Shown one piece after another: positions 24,830 through 38,100 of a stretch of DNA of 64,000 nt. The position numbers were made by a program, and so were the translations under genes. Under the pieces are notes generated by a model that saw only the letters and a program-made list of their open reading frames with translations, had not been told where the DNA came from and searched no databases. Every line of letters begins with the position of its first letter. Within the stretch, counting starts at the first letter, position 1. Where the stretch lies: positions 1 through 64,000 of the forward strand of contig JAQGDQ010000157.1 in NCBI GenBank assembly GCA_030141605.1, given 5' to 3'. Origin of the DNA: Tubiluchus corallicola (lineage: Eukaryota > Priapulida > Priapulimorpha > Priapulimorphida > Tubiluchidae).

Positions 24830-27800
24830 TCACCATAAAGGCAGCAGACTTTTCCCATAGCAATCTTCCGTGCTTCTGTCTGGTAGCAACTCAGGATGCG
24901 ATAAGAAGATGTCGTCCTCGTCAATTCCATAAAACTCGGGAATAGATGGCGGTTGATAGTAATGGGGAAACTTTTGGGAAAAATGAAACTGCTGTGTCCC
25001 AGTACTAGAAATTTTTAATGTGCAATGAGGCTCAGACCAGTTGCAAGAAATCTCACTGTGCGATGGAATGTTAGCATGATGTCGTGTTCCAGGAAAAGTA
25101 GAAGTTACAGTTTTGTTATCAGTAGAATAAAAGCTGTTTGCGGAAAAGGGATATTTCTGAGGTAATTTTTTATCATGTAAGGACAACGGTCTAGTTGCAT
25201 GTAAATTAAATGCAGGTTGGTGGTACGTTCCATTGATAAAAAATGAACCGATGCTTTCCTTTTGAAATCTTTCAACTAAAATGTGTGGAGTTTGCAGAAA
25301 CTGGTTGTTGCGGGTAACCGAAGAGTCTTTGTGGCAATATTTTAAGTTTTGGTCATCTTGAGGATGCTGCAGTCTCGAATTTAGGGAAGATAGGAAAACA
25401 GTTTGTTCTTCATCCCAGTCCTGTATGCTCTGGCCCTGTACCTAACGCAAAAATAACTTTTTAATTCAGATATCGCACAAAATTATGATTAATATGCCTA
25501 TTTAATTGCAAAGACGTTTCCCTATCTTACCATCAACTTCTTATAGCTTAAACTGCTGAAATGTGCTAAGTAATACAGACACATGATTCTGGCAAAAAGT
25601 GCCTAAGTGCAACTGCAGACACAACTCACTGTAATACATTTCCAGAACATGGCCCAAACTGGATATGACTCCCAGCCTCAACATAAACGATTAGAGGTTT
25701 AGGGACCTAAAAGAAACAAAATTTTCAGGTTCTGGCATCATAGAATTGGAAATTAAAAAATAACTTGGCTAGGGATCGGAAAAACTGCTACAGTGAGTTT
25801 GTGTTAAGGTCTACATAAAATTTAATAATTAAAAGGAAATATAAATAGCTAGAAATCTGTGATTAGAGATATTTCAAGTTTAAACTGTATTTTGAGTTTT
25901 CCTGTGCTATGCCTATGAGTAATCCTTAAAGAAATCCTGTGTATTTTAACGAAACCTGAATCACAATACATTAAATGAGGATGTATATACACGTATATTA
26001 TAACTGTTTCTCACTATTTTCTCAGCTTGTACCATCATACAGGTTGCTCTTTAAAGTTTTATTTTTTAATTTGAGCTATTCAAAAAATGATAAGAAAAAC
26101 AGACATTTTTGGCCGCTTTAGCCCATTTTTGCCATTAAAAATAAAAATCAATTTTTCTGAGTCATTTATATTTTAGATCCTTCTTTCAATTCTGCCTAAT
26201 AAAGAATTTCACTTTATTCATTATAACCTTGTAGAAACCGACACCAGGCATTAATTACAGGCATAACTACACAATTATGCTATATAGCCTAAAATTATAT
26301 AACATCAATTCATGACTATTATAATCACCACTTTAATATCTGACTTGATTTGATTTGCTAAAGCAATAACTTGAAAACAACTGCTGTTGTTTATGTTATT
26401 TATTTTAGCTACATGAATTCTGAATCCTGTGAACAATTCTAAACCTTACTGCATTACACCTGTAGCTACACTGGGCAAAAACTGGCTTAAATTAATTGTT
26501 AATAGTAGGCAGTTGAAAAGGAAAACTGGACCCAATCCTAAACTGTAGGTCAAAACAATCTACTCTTTAAAATATTGAAAGGGAACATACTATTTTTAAA
26601 GAATGACTTACGTGAAAGAATTATTACCACACAAAAGTATTTTCGTGTTCCTGCAGCTAGTTCTTTGCTGTTACATGCATTTTGCCATTCGTTAGTTAGA
26701 TGGGCACTAGCACCTCCATCTTGGAAACACATTGCATGAAAAACAGTTGCTATATCTCTCAGTTAAGACCTATTCGTTTGTGACGTAATACACACGTTCG
26801 AGAGCTGATGCGGCAGTACAGCAGTAAATTTAAAATTTCAATTTTTATCTTAAATTTGCTTAGTTTTTGTATATTACACTGCATTTCTTACCATAGCATT
26901 GTTCTTCAATTTTCATTTTCGCAAACACGTTCACCACGCCCACGGAATGTTTGTGCAGTTGAAAATTGTGTTTGTTTGTGGCGACATCACTAATAGGGCT
27001 TGTTTGCCCATTAATTAATTAAGTTGTTAACCCATTATTTAATTATGAGAAATGCTTTGGCATTATGACAGGTGTTAAAATGTATACATTTTGCATGCTT
27101 CAAAATGGGACAGGATATGAAAAATCGTCCCGTCTTGCTTTAACAACTAACCACAAATCCTGGAAATCATATTTGGTTGTCATACATTTGCAACAGGTAT
27201 CCTTAAACTACAGACTCGGAATAAAATACATTATCAGCTTTTAAGCATATCTAAATGACTTCATTGAAATGAATTAATTGACTGCTAAAGTTAACTAGAG
27301 TTAATGTTGTGATACTTTATCAGAAATAAAACAGCTAGAAACATAATATTCAAAATCCTTACCATTCTCGTCATCCTAAGAAGCAGAAAAAGTTAAAACA
27401 AATGAAACTTAATCACTTTATTATTGCAATGTGAACATAATGAAGTATGTGCAAGTTTTGTTCCAACTCCCAGTTTATGGATACAAAATCAGTAGTTAAT
27501 GAAAAATGCTCTTTTTCATTTTGAACACTTGTCCGATATCGTTAGCTGCCCAAAACGTTAAAGCTGTGTTTTATATATGTATACATTGCTACAGTTTTGT
27601 CGAAGTTCACTCATTTCTGAGTCATGCAAATCCATGATAACGCGATAACGTAATATGCACTGACTATGATGACGACAACGTTGATTACGTTGAGGTGGAC
27701 CCAAATGATAAACAATGATCACTTGCAGTGATGCAGTGTCCAACACAGTGTTTTGCTCACACAATTTGTCACAACATATCATCAAAAAGTATCACGACAA

Positions 27801-28338
27801 TTGAGTTATAATTATTATTATTATTAACATCATTTTATTTACATATATACTTTACATAAGAAATTCATAAAAAAGTGTTATCAGTCAAGATTATTTACAC
27901 GATTAGTAATAAAACAACTTAACGATAGTAAAAAGGATTAATGGGCCTAGTATTTCGGACAAAATATATAAGCAGTACAATTTCTTGCAAATTAACACGT
28001 TACAATGTAATCTAGAATTGACTGCAGCTGTGCTGTGTTCAAAAAATGAAAATCATTACATTCTAAGGATCCAATGCAGTCTCTAGCCATATTAACAATT
28101 ACTTGTTGGTTTTTCTATCAAAGCCTTGTTCTTCACTGATCTCCTTGCCAAAATATTATATCCATTTTCTAACTGATAACTACTACAGTTCAATATGCAA
28201 CATATATGTCGCAAATTAAAACACTTATAATTATATATATAATTATACTAACGATTTAAGACTTACCAAGCTGGACCTGGCGCAATGAGCTGAATTTTCC
28301 TCAAAGCGTCCACATCTACACCAGCTTTTCTCACTCAT
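24830..28338 (-). CDS. Two-exon gene, protein of unknown function (227 aa)
   Basis: Exon 1 is 28338-28267: ATG, 24 codons with three Cys (CRCG early, then AHC), ending TTG|GTAAGT. Exon 2 is 25441-24830: acceptor TTTTTGCGTTAG, then 203 codons to a stop. Both junctions are phase 0, so they join in frame across a 2.8 kb intron that carries a MITE. The product is polar, rich in Ser, His, Gln and Pro, with an acidic IDEDDIFLSHPELL motif 30-40 residues from the C-terminus (YYQPPSIPEFYG just before it). No signal peptide, membrane segment or known domain is visible. It may be a regulatory or structural protein with little fixed fold. I do not recognise a family. An extra 5' non-coding exon is possible, since CCCATTACAG precedes the start by about 20 bases. 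Confidence 0.55.
26519..27139 (+). mobile_element. TTAA-flanked MITE family, full-length copy C, intronic
   Basis: 621 bp inside the intron of the unknown minus-strand gene. Left end AGGAAAACTGGACCCAATCC; right end, inverted, AGCAAGACGGGACGATTTTT, followed by TTAA at 27140-27143. The left TTAA is decayed (TTGA). Internal blocks agree with the copies at 10.5, 13.3 and 20.8 kb. Confidence 0.8.
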
Positions 28339-29061
28339 AATGTTGTAGTCGGTCAAATCTGTAATGGGTTCACAAACGTTACAATGACTGCACATATACA
28401 GCACTGTACAAATAATCAACTACTAACAGAAAATAAAATAAAATGCCATAAATATACTATATGAAAATAATATTAAATTTGGTTACAATTGATTTGGAAA
28501 CTCGCATTTATAAAGATCAACTTAATGAATTATAAAAAAATGTATAACTCAGAATCTTATTCAATGCTGGTTAACAGTGAATTATCTTTTGAATCATGAA
28601 AAGCTATCTTGAATTCATATTGTGCTAAATCGAAAGGCTAGTGTAGAAGTCAGTTAAGCCACCAATGGTCTCATCCCAAGTCTTTAATGAAAAGGCCACG
28701 GAAGGCGACGGTTAATGACCTTATCTTGTTAGAACTGCTGCATCGTTAAACTGTGCAATCCATACCTTCACGATCATGATACTGTCACGACAGGCCTAAT
28801 GAAAATTAACATATTTAATCATAATCACTGAATCATGAACGACGCATCAAAAGATAAGGAGATGATAATTCTGAGCATAACAATATATACCAAGAAATAC
28901 AATACTTAAACACCAACAAGGTTACTTTCAGTTATCACACAACTTTTGTTACAAATGGGAACACTTTGAAGATACCAATAATCTCAAAAACCTTTATATA
29001 AATGACCATTTATCAGTGAACAGAAAAGTTGACAATTTTACAAAAATTCTAGAAAAAGGAC
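28339..29061. other. Probable upstream region of the unknown gene
   Basis: No exon is recognised. It holds the 5' flank of the minus-strand gene and, at its right end, the first traces of the reverse-transcriptase fragment. No TATA box or other promoter element could be supported. Confidence 0.35.
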
Positions 29062-29515
29062 ATGAAAAGTTATTTTACACAGAAATATACAATGATGACA
29101 GGAAAGGGGGGCGGGAAGAATAAGTTAAGGTTTTATAGAAACTTAAAAAGCAGCTATAGTTTAGATTCATACCTAGAAATCGTAAGGAACAAACAACACA
29201 GACGAAACATAACGAAATTCAGGATGAGTGATCATGAATTACAAATTGGAAAAGGCAGGTACACAAACCAATCAGAAAATGAAAGATTATGCATACTTTC
29301 TAAGAACAATGAAAGCAGCAAGAAGCAAAACACAATTGAAGATGAATTACATTTCACATATACTTCTTCAACCTATGAAGCAATAAGAGAAGAATATGAA
29401 GGCCAGCTCTACAATTTTACCTTTCTCCCTACTCTGGTTATTTAATTCTGAGAACAAAATTGACCTAAATACCTTTGGAAATTTTATCACTGAGTGTATA
29501 CTAGAAAGATTGTCT
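29062..29515 (+). pseudogene. Non-LTR retrotransposon ORF2 C-terminus, decayed
   Basis: A 127-codon frame reads KLRFYRNLKSSYSLDSYLEIV, then KQHRRNITKFRMSDHELQIGKGRY, ENERLCIL and IEDELHFTY, with YEAIREEY following. This matches the order LRTY---K--F--E-YL, HR-ALTK-RLS-H-L-IE-GR, R-C--C, EDE-HFL--C in the C-terminal region of many animal reverse transcriptases. After the stop at 29445, NSENKIDLNTFGNFI continues in another frame and corresponds to the family's last helix. The zinc-knuckle-like cysteines are mostly lost (RLCIL rather than RxCxxC). Inactive remnant. Confidence 0.75.
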
Positions 29516-29742
29516 AAAATACAAATAATAGTGCAAAATAAATAATGTGGAAATGCTGGCTATATACAAAGATTCTCTAATTATGTTGTTTGCTGAATAT
29601 TATTATTATTGTTGTTGTTGTTATTGCATGAAATTGTGTTTTTACTACAGGTCAGATGGGTCTTTGCAAAACAATGTTCATTTAGTTCTCTCATTCTTTT
29701 TTTAAACAAAAAATATGCTCCACTTATATATTTAATTTTGAT

Positions 29743-29905
29743 GGCGCCGCTTAATAGACTCACTTTGGGACCGACATGTTTTGACCCAATTAACCGACTC
29801 AACCTATTAACCGATGGGTGTAGTATTACTGCTATAGAAGTACGAGTCGTCAGCTTACTATACACTGCAAAGGCTTTCAATCAATTTTAGAAACGAAGTA
29901 ATGCC
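29743..29905 (+). mobile_element. Fragment of the pogo-like element found at 41.2-42.2 kb
   Basis: GGCGCCGCTTAATAGACTCA, the following words CTTTGGGACCGA, TTTTGACCCAATTAACCGA and CGATGGGTGTAGTATTA match the inverted right end of the 41190-42200 element over about 160 bp. The terminal CAGTA is replaced by TGAT, and the other end is missing. Confidence 0.7.
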
Positions 29906-32900
29906 TTTTTAGTCAATTCGCTACCCTATCTCGTTGACATTTTTACATTTATTTGTAGAATAGTAATCTGTAGCTCAACCTGTTTAATTAATTTCTTTTT
30001 GTACGTGCCAATGTATGTAATGTTAATTGCATATTTGCGCAATAAATTAAATTGATTACCTCGTATGTCAGGACATTAATCTTTTGCACCAATTCAAGAT
30101 CGCTATCTCTAAAGTTGGAAAATCGAAGTGGTTACCAAAATTGTTTTAATGCAATAATTTTTGCAATTTGAAAAAAGTTCAAAAAACGGTGTTTAGGAAG
30201 CATGGGAAACCTTTTCTAGATAAGCACGCCAGCAAAGTGTAAAAAGCAAACTATACAAATCGTAGGGAACACTACTGCGCAGCAGTTCGCACAGTTAGTG
30301 TCGCCCTAGCGGCACAGTAGTACGGACAGTTGTCAGGTACGCTATAGCGCAAGCTGTGCGTACTGTAGGAGATGAATTGATGAGACTACCAAAGCAAGGC
30401 CGGTTAACAGGCGCTCATAAATTGCTCAGCAGTGAGTTGCGAAAACACAAATAAAAATATCTTTTTAAATGTTGCAAGGATGCAGCCAGGTAATTATAGC
30501 ACAGTTTTGTAACATTTGTAACAAGTTAAATATTTTGTACACTACGCAAAGACTGCAAGGCCTACATCTCTCTTTGGCGATTTATAGCAGCTGTTATATT
30601 TCTGAATATTATTTAAAGCAAGCATAAGGCATTAAGAATAATTAGTAGTTAAAATAAAAACTATTATAATCATATCTCATGAAAATTAATAGGCTTATTT
30701 ACAAAAGAAGTTAAGAAAGTTGATCATAAAGAAAGTTTGCAAATACCTGGCTCATGTAGTATTCCATTTCTGGAGAAATATTTTTTCCAAAAAACATTTC
30801 TATTTAATATGTTCTTGTCAGAAAATATAACTTGAAGAAATATTAGGCCTGACTTTCATGTGTAATACCTTTCATAGAAAAAAAATCGATTTTTTTCAGA
30901 AGAGCAATTAATTTTTCCAGAACAAAACTTAATCTAAGCATCTACATGTTTTGTTAATTCCAAGTTAAAAGGTGTTTAAAAAGCATATAATCGTACATTG
31001 GCCTTTGTTATGAGTTGGAGTTGGTTATAAAATCACGTTGAACAAACGGAGATGCATTTATGACATTACTCCTATCAGTATCAGTGATATTATCAGTTAT
31101 TATCAGTGAACAAAAAATAACAAAACGAAACATCAGAGCTGTCATTCTAAGCAGCCGGCATTACTTCCACCTCTATAACAACCAAAATCTGTAGGTCAAA
31201 ATCAAGTTACGGAATTCAGGTGAGAAGCCAACCTGGCGCATAAATTAGAATCGGCAGGCGTGTCATAACACTTATATATCATGTGTAGACGTCACTCATA
31301 TTTAGACTATTTTTTTAAGATTCAGTTAGGCTTACGTCAAAATAAGTGTTCATTAAATACAGTTTGTTTACGTGTAAAAAATGTACTTGTATAAGCGTAC
31401 TAATAAAACACCTGTGGCTAAATCCACTGACAAGTCTTGATAAATATTATTTAATGATGGGCTTAAATTAATTGATTTTATACAGGCCTAGGTGCTAAGG
31501 GCAATCATTTTATATAGTTAAATATATAGGCTCAGCATCATAGAATCTTTGTATGTAATAATGCATACATCATACATGTATGTGAGTCTGTGTGCATGGG
31601 TGTATCAAGACGTTACGAGCCCTAGGCTGGCAGTTCAGTCCTACTCATCTCTACTACTGTAATGATTATTTATATATGAAGCACCGTATGCAATTACTTG
31701 TTGTGTGCATGCATGTGTGTGCGCGGATTATTTATATACAAACCTACAATATAATATATGTGTAACTATATAGATTAATTGCAGTGCACGTAAATGGGTG
31801 CAATTTTTAATGTGCCAAATTCGCTACCTAAAATTGGAGTAAAACGACCAAGAAACAAATGGCAGAACCTTCAACAAAAAGAAAAGAAGGATCTCTCTCT
31901 CTCTCTCTCTCTCCCTCCCTTTCACTGTCTCTCTTCGTCTTCCTCTCTTTCTCTCTAAGAGAGGGAAAGAGAGAAAAATTAATAAATCAATAAAAAATGC
32001 GTTACTTTTTTACATAGTAGGCAGCCCATCATGCAGTCAGCTAGCCTCTTTCCTCAGGAAGAACAATAAAATTTTACTTACAAGAAAACTGAAGAAGTAT
32101 TTGCAAGTACATAACACAAACTTATTGCTACAATTTTTTCCTTTTCATTAAATGTTTTCAGTTTTTTTAAACTAAAAATTGCTTTTAATTGAGATATTCT
32201 TCTTTTATTAAAAACGCAAAAGTGATTTTGGCTTATCGAAATTGCGCGTATGCCAACATTATTGGTGAACTTAAGAATATTAATATTACAGTCACTGCGC
32301 CGCTCAAAATTTAGCCTGCATAGCCGGTAATCGCAAAAACGAAATACGTAACAATAGGCGAATTTCGTCACTTCCTCTTTTTACACTTTGCGGGAATAAG
32401 ACGACGACCGATCGACCACAGAGATTAGAAGTTTAGAACACAGTCAATGAGAATAGTGATTCATTAGTGAATATGTACATGCCGTATGGTACATGACCGT
32501 CAGCTCGTTCAATCATTCACATAATATTGAAAGAAGCATAACAACAATAATAATGAAAATAATAATAAGAAGTAGAACAATAACAATGTCTGAGCATTTT
32601 AATTCCGTTGTTGTCCAGTAGGATTATGATTGTGTTACTCAAAGCTTAAAGTATACAAGCGCTGATTATAACCAGACAACTGGTTTTATTGTTCTTACAA
32701 AAGTTATGAATGCAACCAAGATTGGTCAGAAATGGATGGGTAGGTTTCTTCAATACCAGCACACATCCACATGCAAGCTTACACTGCCCTGGAAGCCAGA
32801 TACGGGATGCACAGTGATCTTTCCGCTTGTAACCCTGTTTACACTACAAGTGGACTCATTTTTGCCAGTGTAAAACACGTTGTCAGGGCATCCCCCGTGC

Positions 32901-35164
32901 AATGATGAAAGCTGTGCTCAGCTAAGAAAGCACAAGTAGATGCAGGACGTACAGGTAGCACTTACGTTAGAGGGTGCAAAATAAATGTGGACTTCGCTAT
33001 ATGCAGATCTTCTGAGGCGACGTAAAATGCTACAAGATCACATAATCCAGTATGATTAGTTATTTTCATCTGTGACTGTTTGCATTAGATCCAAATCCAA
33101 AAAGCCCATGCCCAGTAGAGTAATAAGTGTAAACAGGCAGTTAGGGAGGCATTATTACAGCCTTGATAATGAGTCAGGTTCCAGTCTCAAGACAAACTCA
33201 TTGGATTCTGATTTCTGATTTGCAGTTTGTTTAATTATAATTACATGTATATGTGTATAGGAATTAACAGTTGCTATAATATCAAAATTATGATTATGTA
33301 CTAGTAGAGTTTTCTTTATTAAAGTTGTTCATTACACGGTACTGCATAAATGTATAAAGTCGTCAGCTTAAATAATGTAATAAACAATGTGATCACCAAA
33401 ATACAAAACCTTAGGCTGGAATAAAAAATGAGCCACTCAAGGGCTCAAAAATTTTCGTTGTGTAAAATCTGGATTGGTGCACATACAGTATAATTATAGC
33501 CACAGTGTGAATAATTGTCAAATTGTAAACATACGTGCATTTTAAGTTATGCACAAATACAGTCTTAGACATAGCAATAGGTAGATAGACAGAAGTCTTC
33601 TTTACCAGTAATACATATGACATGTAATATATGTCGTAATTATGTACACAGACATGAGAAATGGAATTCTACAACAAGAAAAACATCAGAATTAATGCAT
33701 ACACATGTAAACGCTGGTATTATAAAAGAACACTAAAATTTAAATTAATAAGTTAGTTATTGTCAAGTTAGCGTCCGAATGTTAAAACTTTACAAGCACA
33801 CGGCTTCTTTAACTCTTTTATACGCATTAAAATTCCAATACGATAATAGAGTCCATGACTCACTATACAAAAGACATAAGCAGAGATTGGCAAACATTTT
33901 GCAATTAGCTAATGTACCGCATCTACTGATACTTCATTGATTTTCAAGAAACCAATTAATAGAAGTTTGGATTCATTGGCCTTCACAAAAATTGTAAAAT
34001 CATCTTAAATCTTTCAGGTGCAGCCAACATCACAACTAATACACATATTATACAATAACTCTGTGTATTTACAGGCATTATTTTGAAATAAGTCACACAA
34101 CATGAAGCTACCTGGATAAAAATGAAGAGAAAACCGAATTGAATAAAATAATAGAAAGGTACATGTAACTCTGCTCAAATAATATCTGTGACCTGATCTG
34201 GCTTTGGGAACTAAAACATTCGTTATAAGTGAAACCAGTTTATGTGATTATTTCTACATGCATATAATAGCTTGTCTAGGATCTTAAAGAGCTGGCACAA
34301 GTTAATACGGAATTGGATTAAAACCAGATCTGAATTAGCCAATGTAATGTAACATTAGCAATCAAATTTTTCCACAAACAATAAAAATCAGCTCAACAGG
34401 CCACAGTACTAGTAAAGTCTTTTCTGGAGCAGATAGAAACACAGAGGGTCTGAGGTAATCAAGAGGAAGAGGACAGGATTGACCGGAAGCAGTTACTCCA
34501 AATAACTAGAGATACAAATAAGTGAAGAAGACAAAAACAACAATGATTGGATGACATAAGAGAATGGAGACAAAAAAGGCCCACTGCACAATGTACAGAA
34601 ATGATGGGGGAGAGGAATGCAAATGAGATTAGGTAAGACAACAAGACAAGATCAACTCAATACACAACAACAGAAAATGCTGCAAAATGGACTGAAGGGT
34701 TTTTAACCTGAAAAGTTTGCTAACATAAATACATGTGAAACAGCTAAATTGGAGTAAAATTAACATAATACACATTTTGTACAGTAAATACATAATATTT
34801 TAAGCTAATAATTTTGAGGCCTGTTAACCATAACAGCTAAGGTTGCTCTAAAATAATGCCACAAAACTTTACTCATGACTTGTTAGTTCCTATGGTTAAT
34901 GTTATGATACTCACAGAAACAGGTAAAATGCAATAAGTTAAATTTACATTTCAAAGATATAAATATAAGTTTATAATAACATCAAACCAATTACTGTACC
35001 AATATTGGTAAAATCAATGAAGCAAATGTATCTGAAAGCATAAAAGTGTTGCTCACGAACTTTAACTCGCTATCCAACCACACACCAGTGTTATATATAA
35101 TACATCAGGCAGTGTCTCAAAGAAAATCTGCAGAGTACAGGTTATACATTTAAATTATAACATC
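29906..35164. other. Intergenic, downstream of topoisomerase II
   Basis: I recognise no gene. A CpG-containing patch with repeated CTGTGCGTACTGT-like words lies at about 30270-30370, and a CT tract is listed separately. A moderately G+C-rich stretch at 32700-33150 has no usable frame. The last few hundred bases are presumably the TOP2 3' UTR, but no canonical AATAAA was seen on the minus strand. Confidence 0.4.
31889..31985. repeat. CT-rich low-complexity tract
   Basis: A run of TC dinucleotides, then imperfect CT-rich sequence and a short GA-rich mirror (AAGAGAGGGAAAGAGAG). Confidence 0.85.
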
Positions 35165-38100
35165 TTAAAATAAATCATCATCATCATCATCACTGCTGAA
35201 GTTGTACTTCACCTGCTGCTTAGCACGCCCTTTCCTCTCACGTGGTTCTACTGGAATCTCGCTAAATCCTGCACCTATACTATCGTCCTCATCGTCGTCA
35301 GAGTCACTAGCCTTTTTTTTCTTTTTCTGCGCCTTTGGCTTCTTTTTCAACACGAATTCATCCTCGCTTTCACTGTCTGCAGCAATAGCTGGCCGTTTTT
35401 TTACTTTCTTAACCTTTGAAGGTGCAGATTTTGTTGCTTTTGGAACAGGCTCGTCTTCATCGTCTGAAAACTGGAATTTATGTTTCTTAGTAGGTGCAGC
35501 TCTTGGTGGCTCATCATCTGAATCAATGATTTCCATATCAGAATCTACAGCCTTTGTCTTTTTTGGTTTGCTATCAGCAGAGACAGCTGAAGACTGCTTC
35601 TTGTCTTTCAATGCTTTTTTGCCATCATCAACTTTCTTTTTCTTTCCATCATGGTCAATCTTTGCTTTTATTACTTTTTTCTTCTGGTCTTTGGCTTTAG
35701 GAGAGTCAGAATATTCAAAAGATTTGGTGTAATTGTCCTGGACTTCACTATCATAACTTTCCAGGTTTTGTGCGGAACTTGTCTGCTTGCTATCAGGAAC
35801 GTTGCCACCTGCAGCGACCTGCTTCAGTTTAATGGATTTCTTTTGCGGAGATTTCTTTGGACTCCTAGATGTTTTGGGATGTGAAGGCATAAAATCTTCA
35901 TCACTTTCATCGGGTGCATAATCGCTCATTTCATCCCCAAAATCTGGACCTTGGTCATCAGAAGTCAAATCTGCCTTTTCTTCACTTTTTGCATCTTCGT
36001 CATCACTAAACGTATATTTAACAGTGGCAGCAGCCCTCCTAGAAGGTTTATCTCGTGGGATAAATGGAGTCTCATCATCAGACTTATCAGATTCTTCTTT
36101 CTTAGACTTCTTAATGGGCTTAAACAATAATTTTGTTTGTTTCATGCCATCTTTTGTCTTAGGTTTTGCACCAGGTTGCTTCTCATTGCTAAGACTCAGT
36201 CTTTCTGCAAGAGGTTTCGGTGCATCTTCTTCTTCGTCAAATATATCCATTTCACCATTCTCTTTTTTAACCTCTCTTCTTTCTTTAGCTTCTTTAGCCT
36301 TTTTTGCCTTTTCAACATTTTTCATATATTCCTCAATGTTAGGCTCAACACGTCTACCTATTGTCGACGGCTTTGTTTCTTCACGTGCAAATTTCTTTAC
36401 TTTAGCTACTCTACCCTTTCCAGTTTTTGTAGACTGAACTATACAGGACTGTTCTTCCTCCCTCTCATTTGCTTCCACTTTATCCAACTCTTCCGAAAAT
36501 TTATCCAAATCCTCTTTCCAAAGATCCTTCGGAGTTTTAGCTCGAAGCACATCTAACTCTACTGCTTTGTCAGCTTTTTTCTTTAAGAGCTCTTCTTTTT
36601 TCTCTTTTGTGAGATTCCACATTGGCATACCTACCAAATAATCATAATCAGGCCCATCTTTGGTGATGGCTTCTTCTGTGTCAGAGTCTTCTTGAGAATC
36701 TGGATTATCAGCTGCTTCTTTTTGTCGCTGTGCTGCCTTCCAGGCCTTCACCGGATCAGAATCATATCCACGATTAACAAGAACCTGAATTAAATCCTTC
36801 TTCTTCACATTCTCTACCACAACTTTTCTTTCAATCTTCTCTAAAATAAAACGTGCCTGGTTGTCAAGCCTTAATGACTCTGCAGTGAGACAGCCATCCA
36901 GGTGTTCTTTACGTATTCGATATCGATCAAGTCGCAATGTGTAGAACTCTTGTAAGATCTCTTGTGGTGATGAATATTTCTTAATGCAACCATTGTGATC
37001 AAAGAGAACCATGTTTCCTGTACTGAGTGTAGTTTGCAGTTTGAAAAACTTATGCAGTCCCTGTGCTTCTGCCTCCATTATCTTAGCTTCACTCATCTTA
37101 ATAACAAACCTAACAGTTGTGTCAGTGTGATACTCTTTGTAATCTAAGATAGTTGGCTGTACTTTGTCTGTTCCAAGTAGCATTGGTTCCAGGACGGACT
37201 CTTTGTAATTTTGAGTCCAAGTACGAACAGGTAATTCTGTTATCTCCACTGTGCAATTGTCGAGTACAGCTACTTCCCCAGAAACAACAAAACGGTCATC
37301 TGAAATTTGCTGGATGGTTCCGGTAAAATTTTTAAAAAAGGGCGTCATGAGCTCAGGTTCCTGGCCGGCAATCATTTTTCTGAGATTTCTAATAATCTGA
37401 CGTGGATCATAGTTTTGCACTTTACAACTCCAACCTGTACCTATACCTTCAGCACCATTCACTAGTAACATTGGAATGACTGGACAGTACCACTCAGGTT
37501 CTATTTTTTGATTATCGTCATACAAATGACGCAATCCAGGTTCATCAGACGCTACAAAGAGAAGTTTTGCCAGTGGACTCAACATTGTAAAAATGTAACG
37601 AGGACTGGCACAGTCCTTTCCGCCATGCAGTCTAGTACCAAACTGACCAATGGGCTGAAGAAGATTGACGTTATTGCTACCTATAAAATTCTGAGCCAAA
37701 TTGACGATGGTCATGTTCAGAGATTGCTCACCATGGTGATATGCTGAAAGTTCTGCAACTGAACCAGCCAACTGTGCTACTTTCACTTCTCGCTTGTCAT
37801 TTCTTTTCAGACAAGTGAAGAGGACTTTTCTTTGTCCTGGTTTCAGTCCATCAACTAGTGAAGGAATTGACCTTTCATTATCATAAATGCTAAACTGGAT
37901 CAACTCTTTATTAACAAATTCGCTGTATGTAATTGCTCTAGTGTCTTTACCATACAGGTAGACATCTGATAGACCCATTTCTCGTCTCTCTTTGCGATCT
38001 TGCAAACCATTTGTCAGCCATTCTTTCCTATCATCAGCTTTTTTCTTACCAAAAGCAAGTAGAACTGCTTGATCGTCATCAGGTCCAGAATACTTAAATT

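Noticed and set aside
27363-27375. 13-bp microexon on the minus strand with acceptor TTCTTAG and donor GTAAGG inside the unknown gene's intron
   Set aside because: Including it shifts the phase by one and brings an early stop in the last exon. Direct joining of the two main exons keeps the frame.
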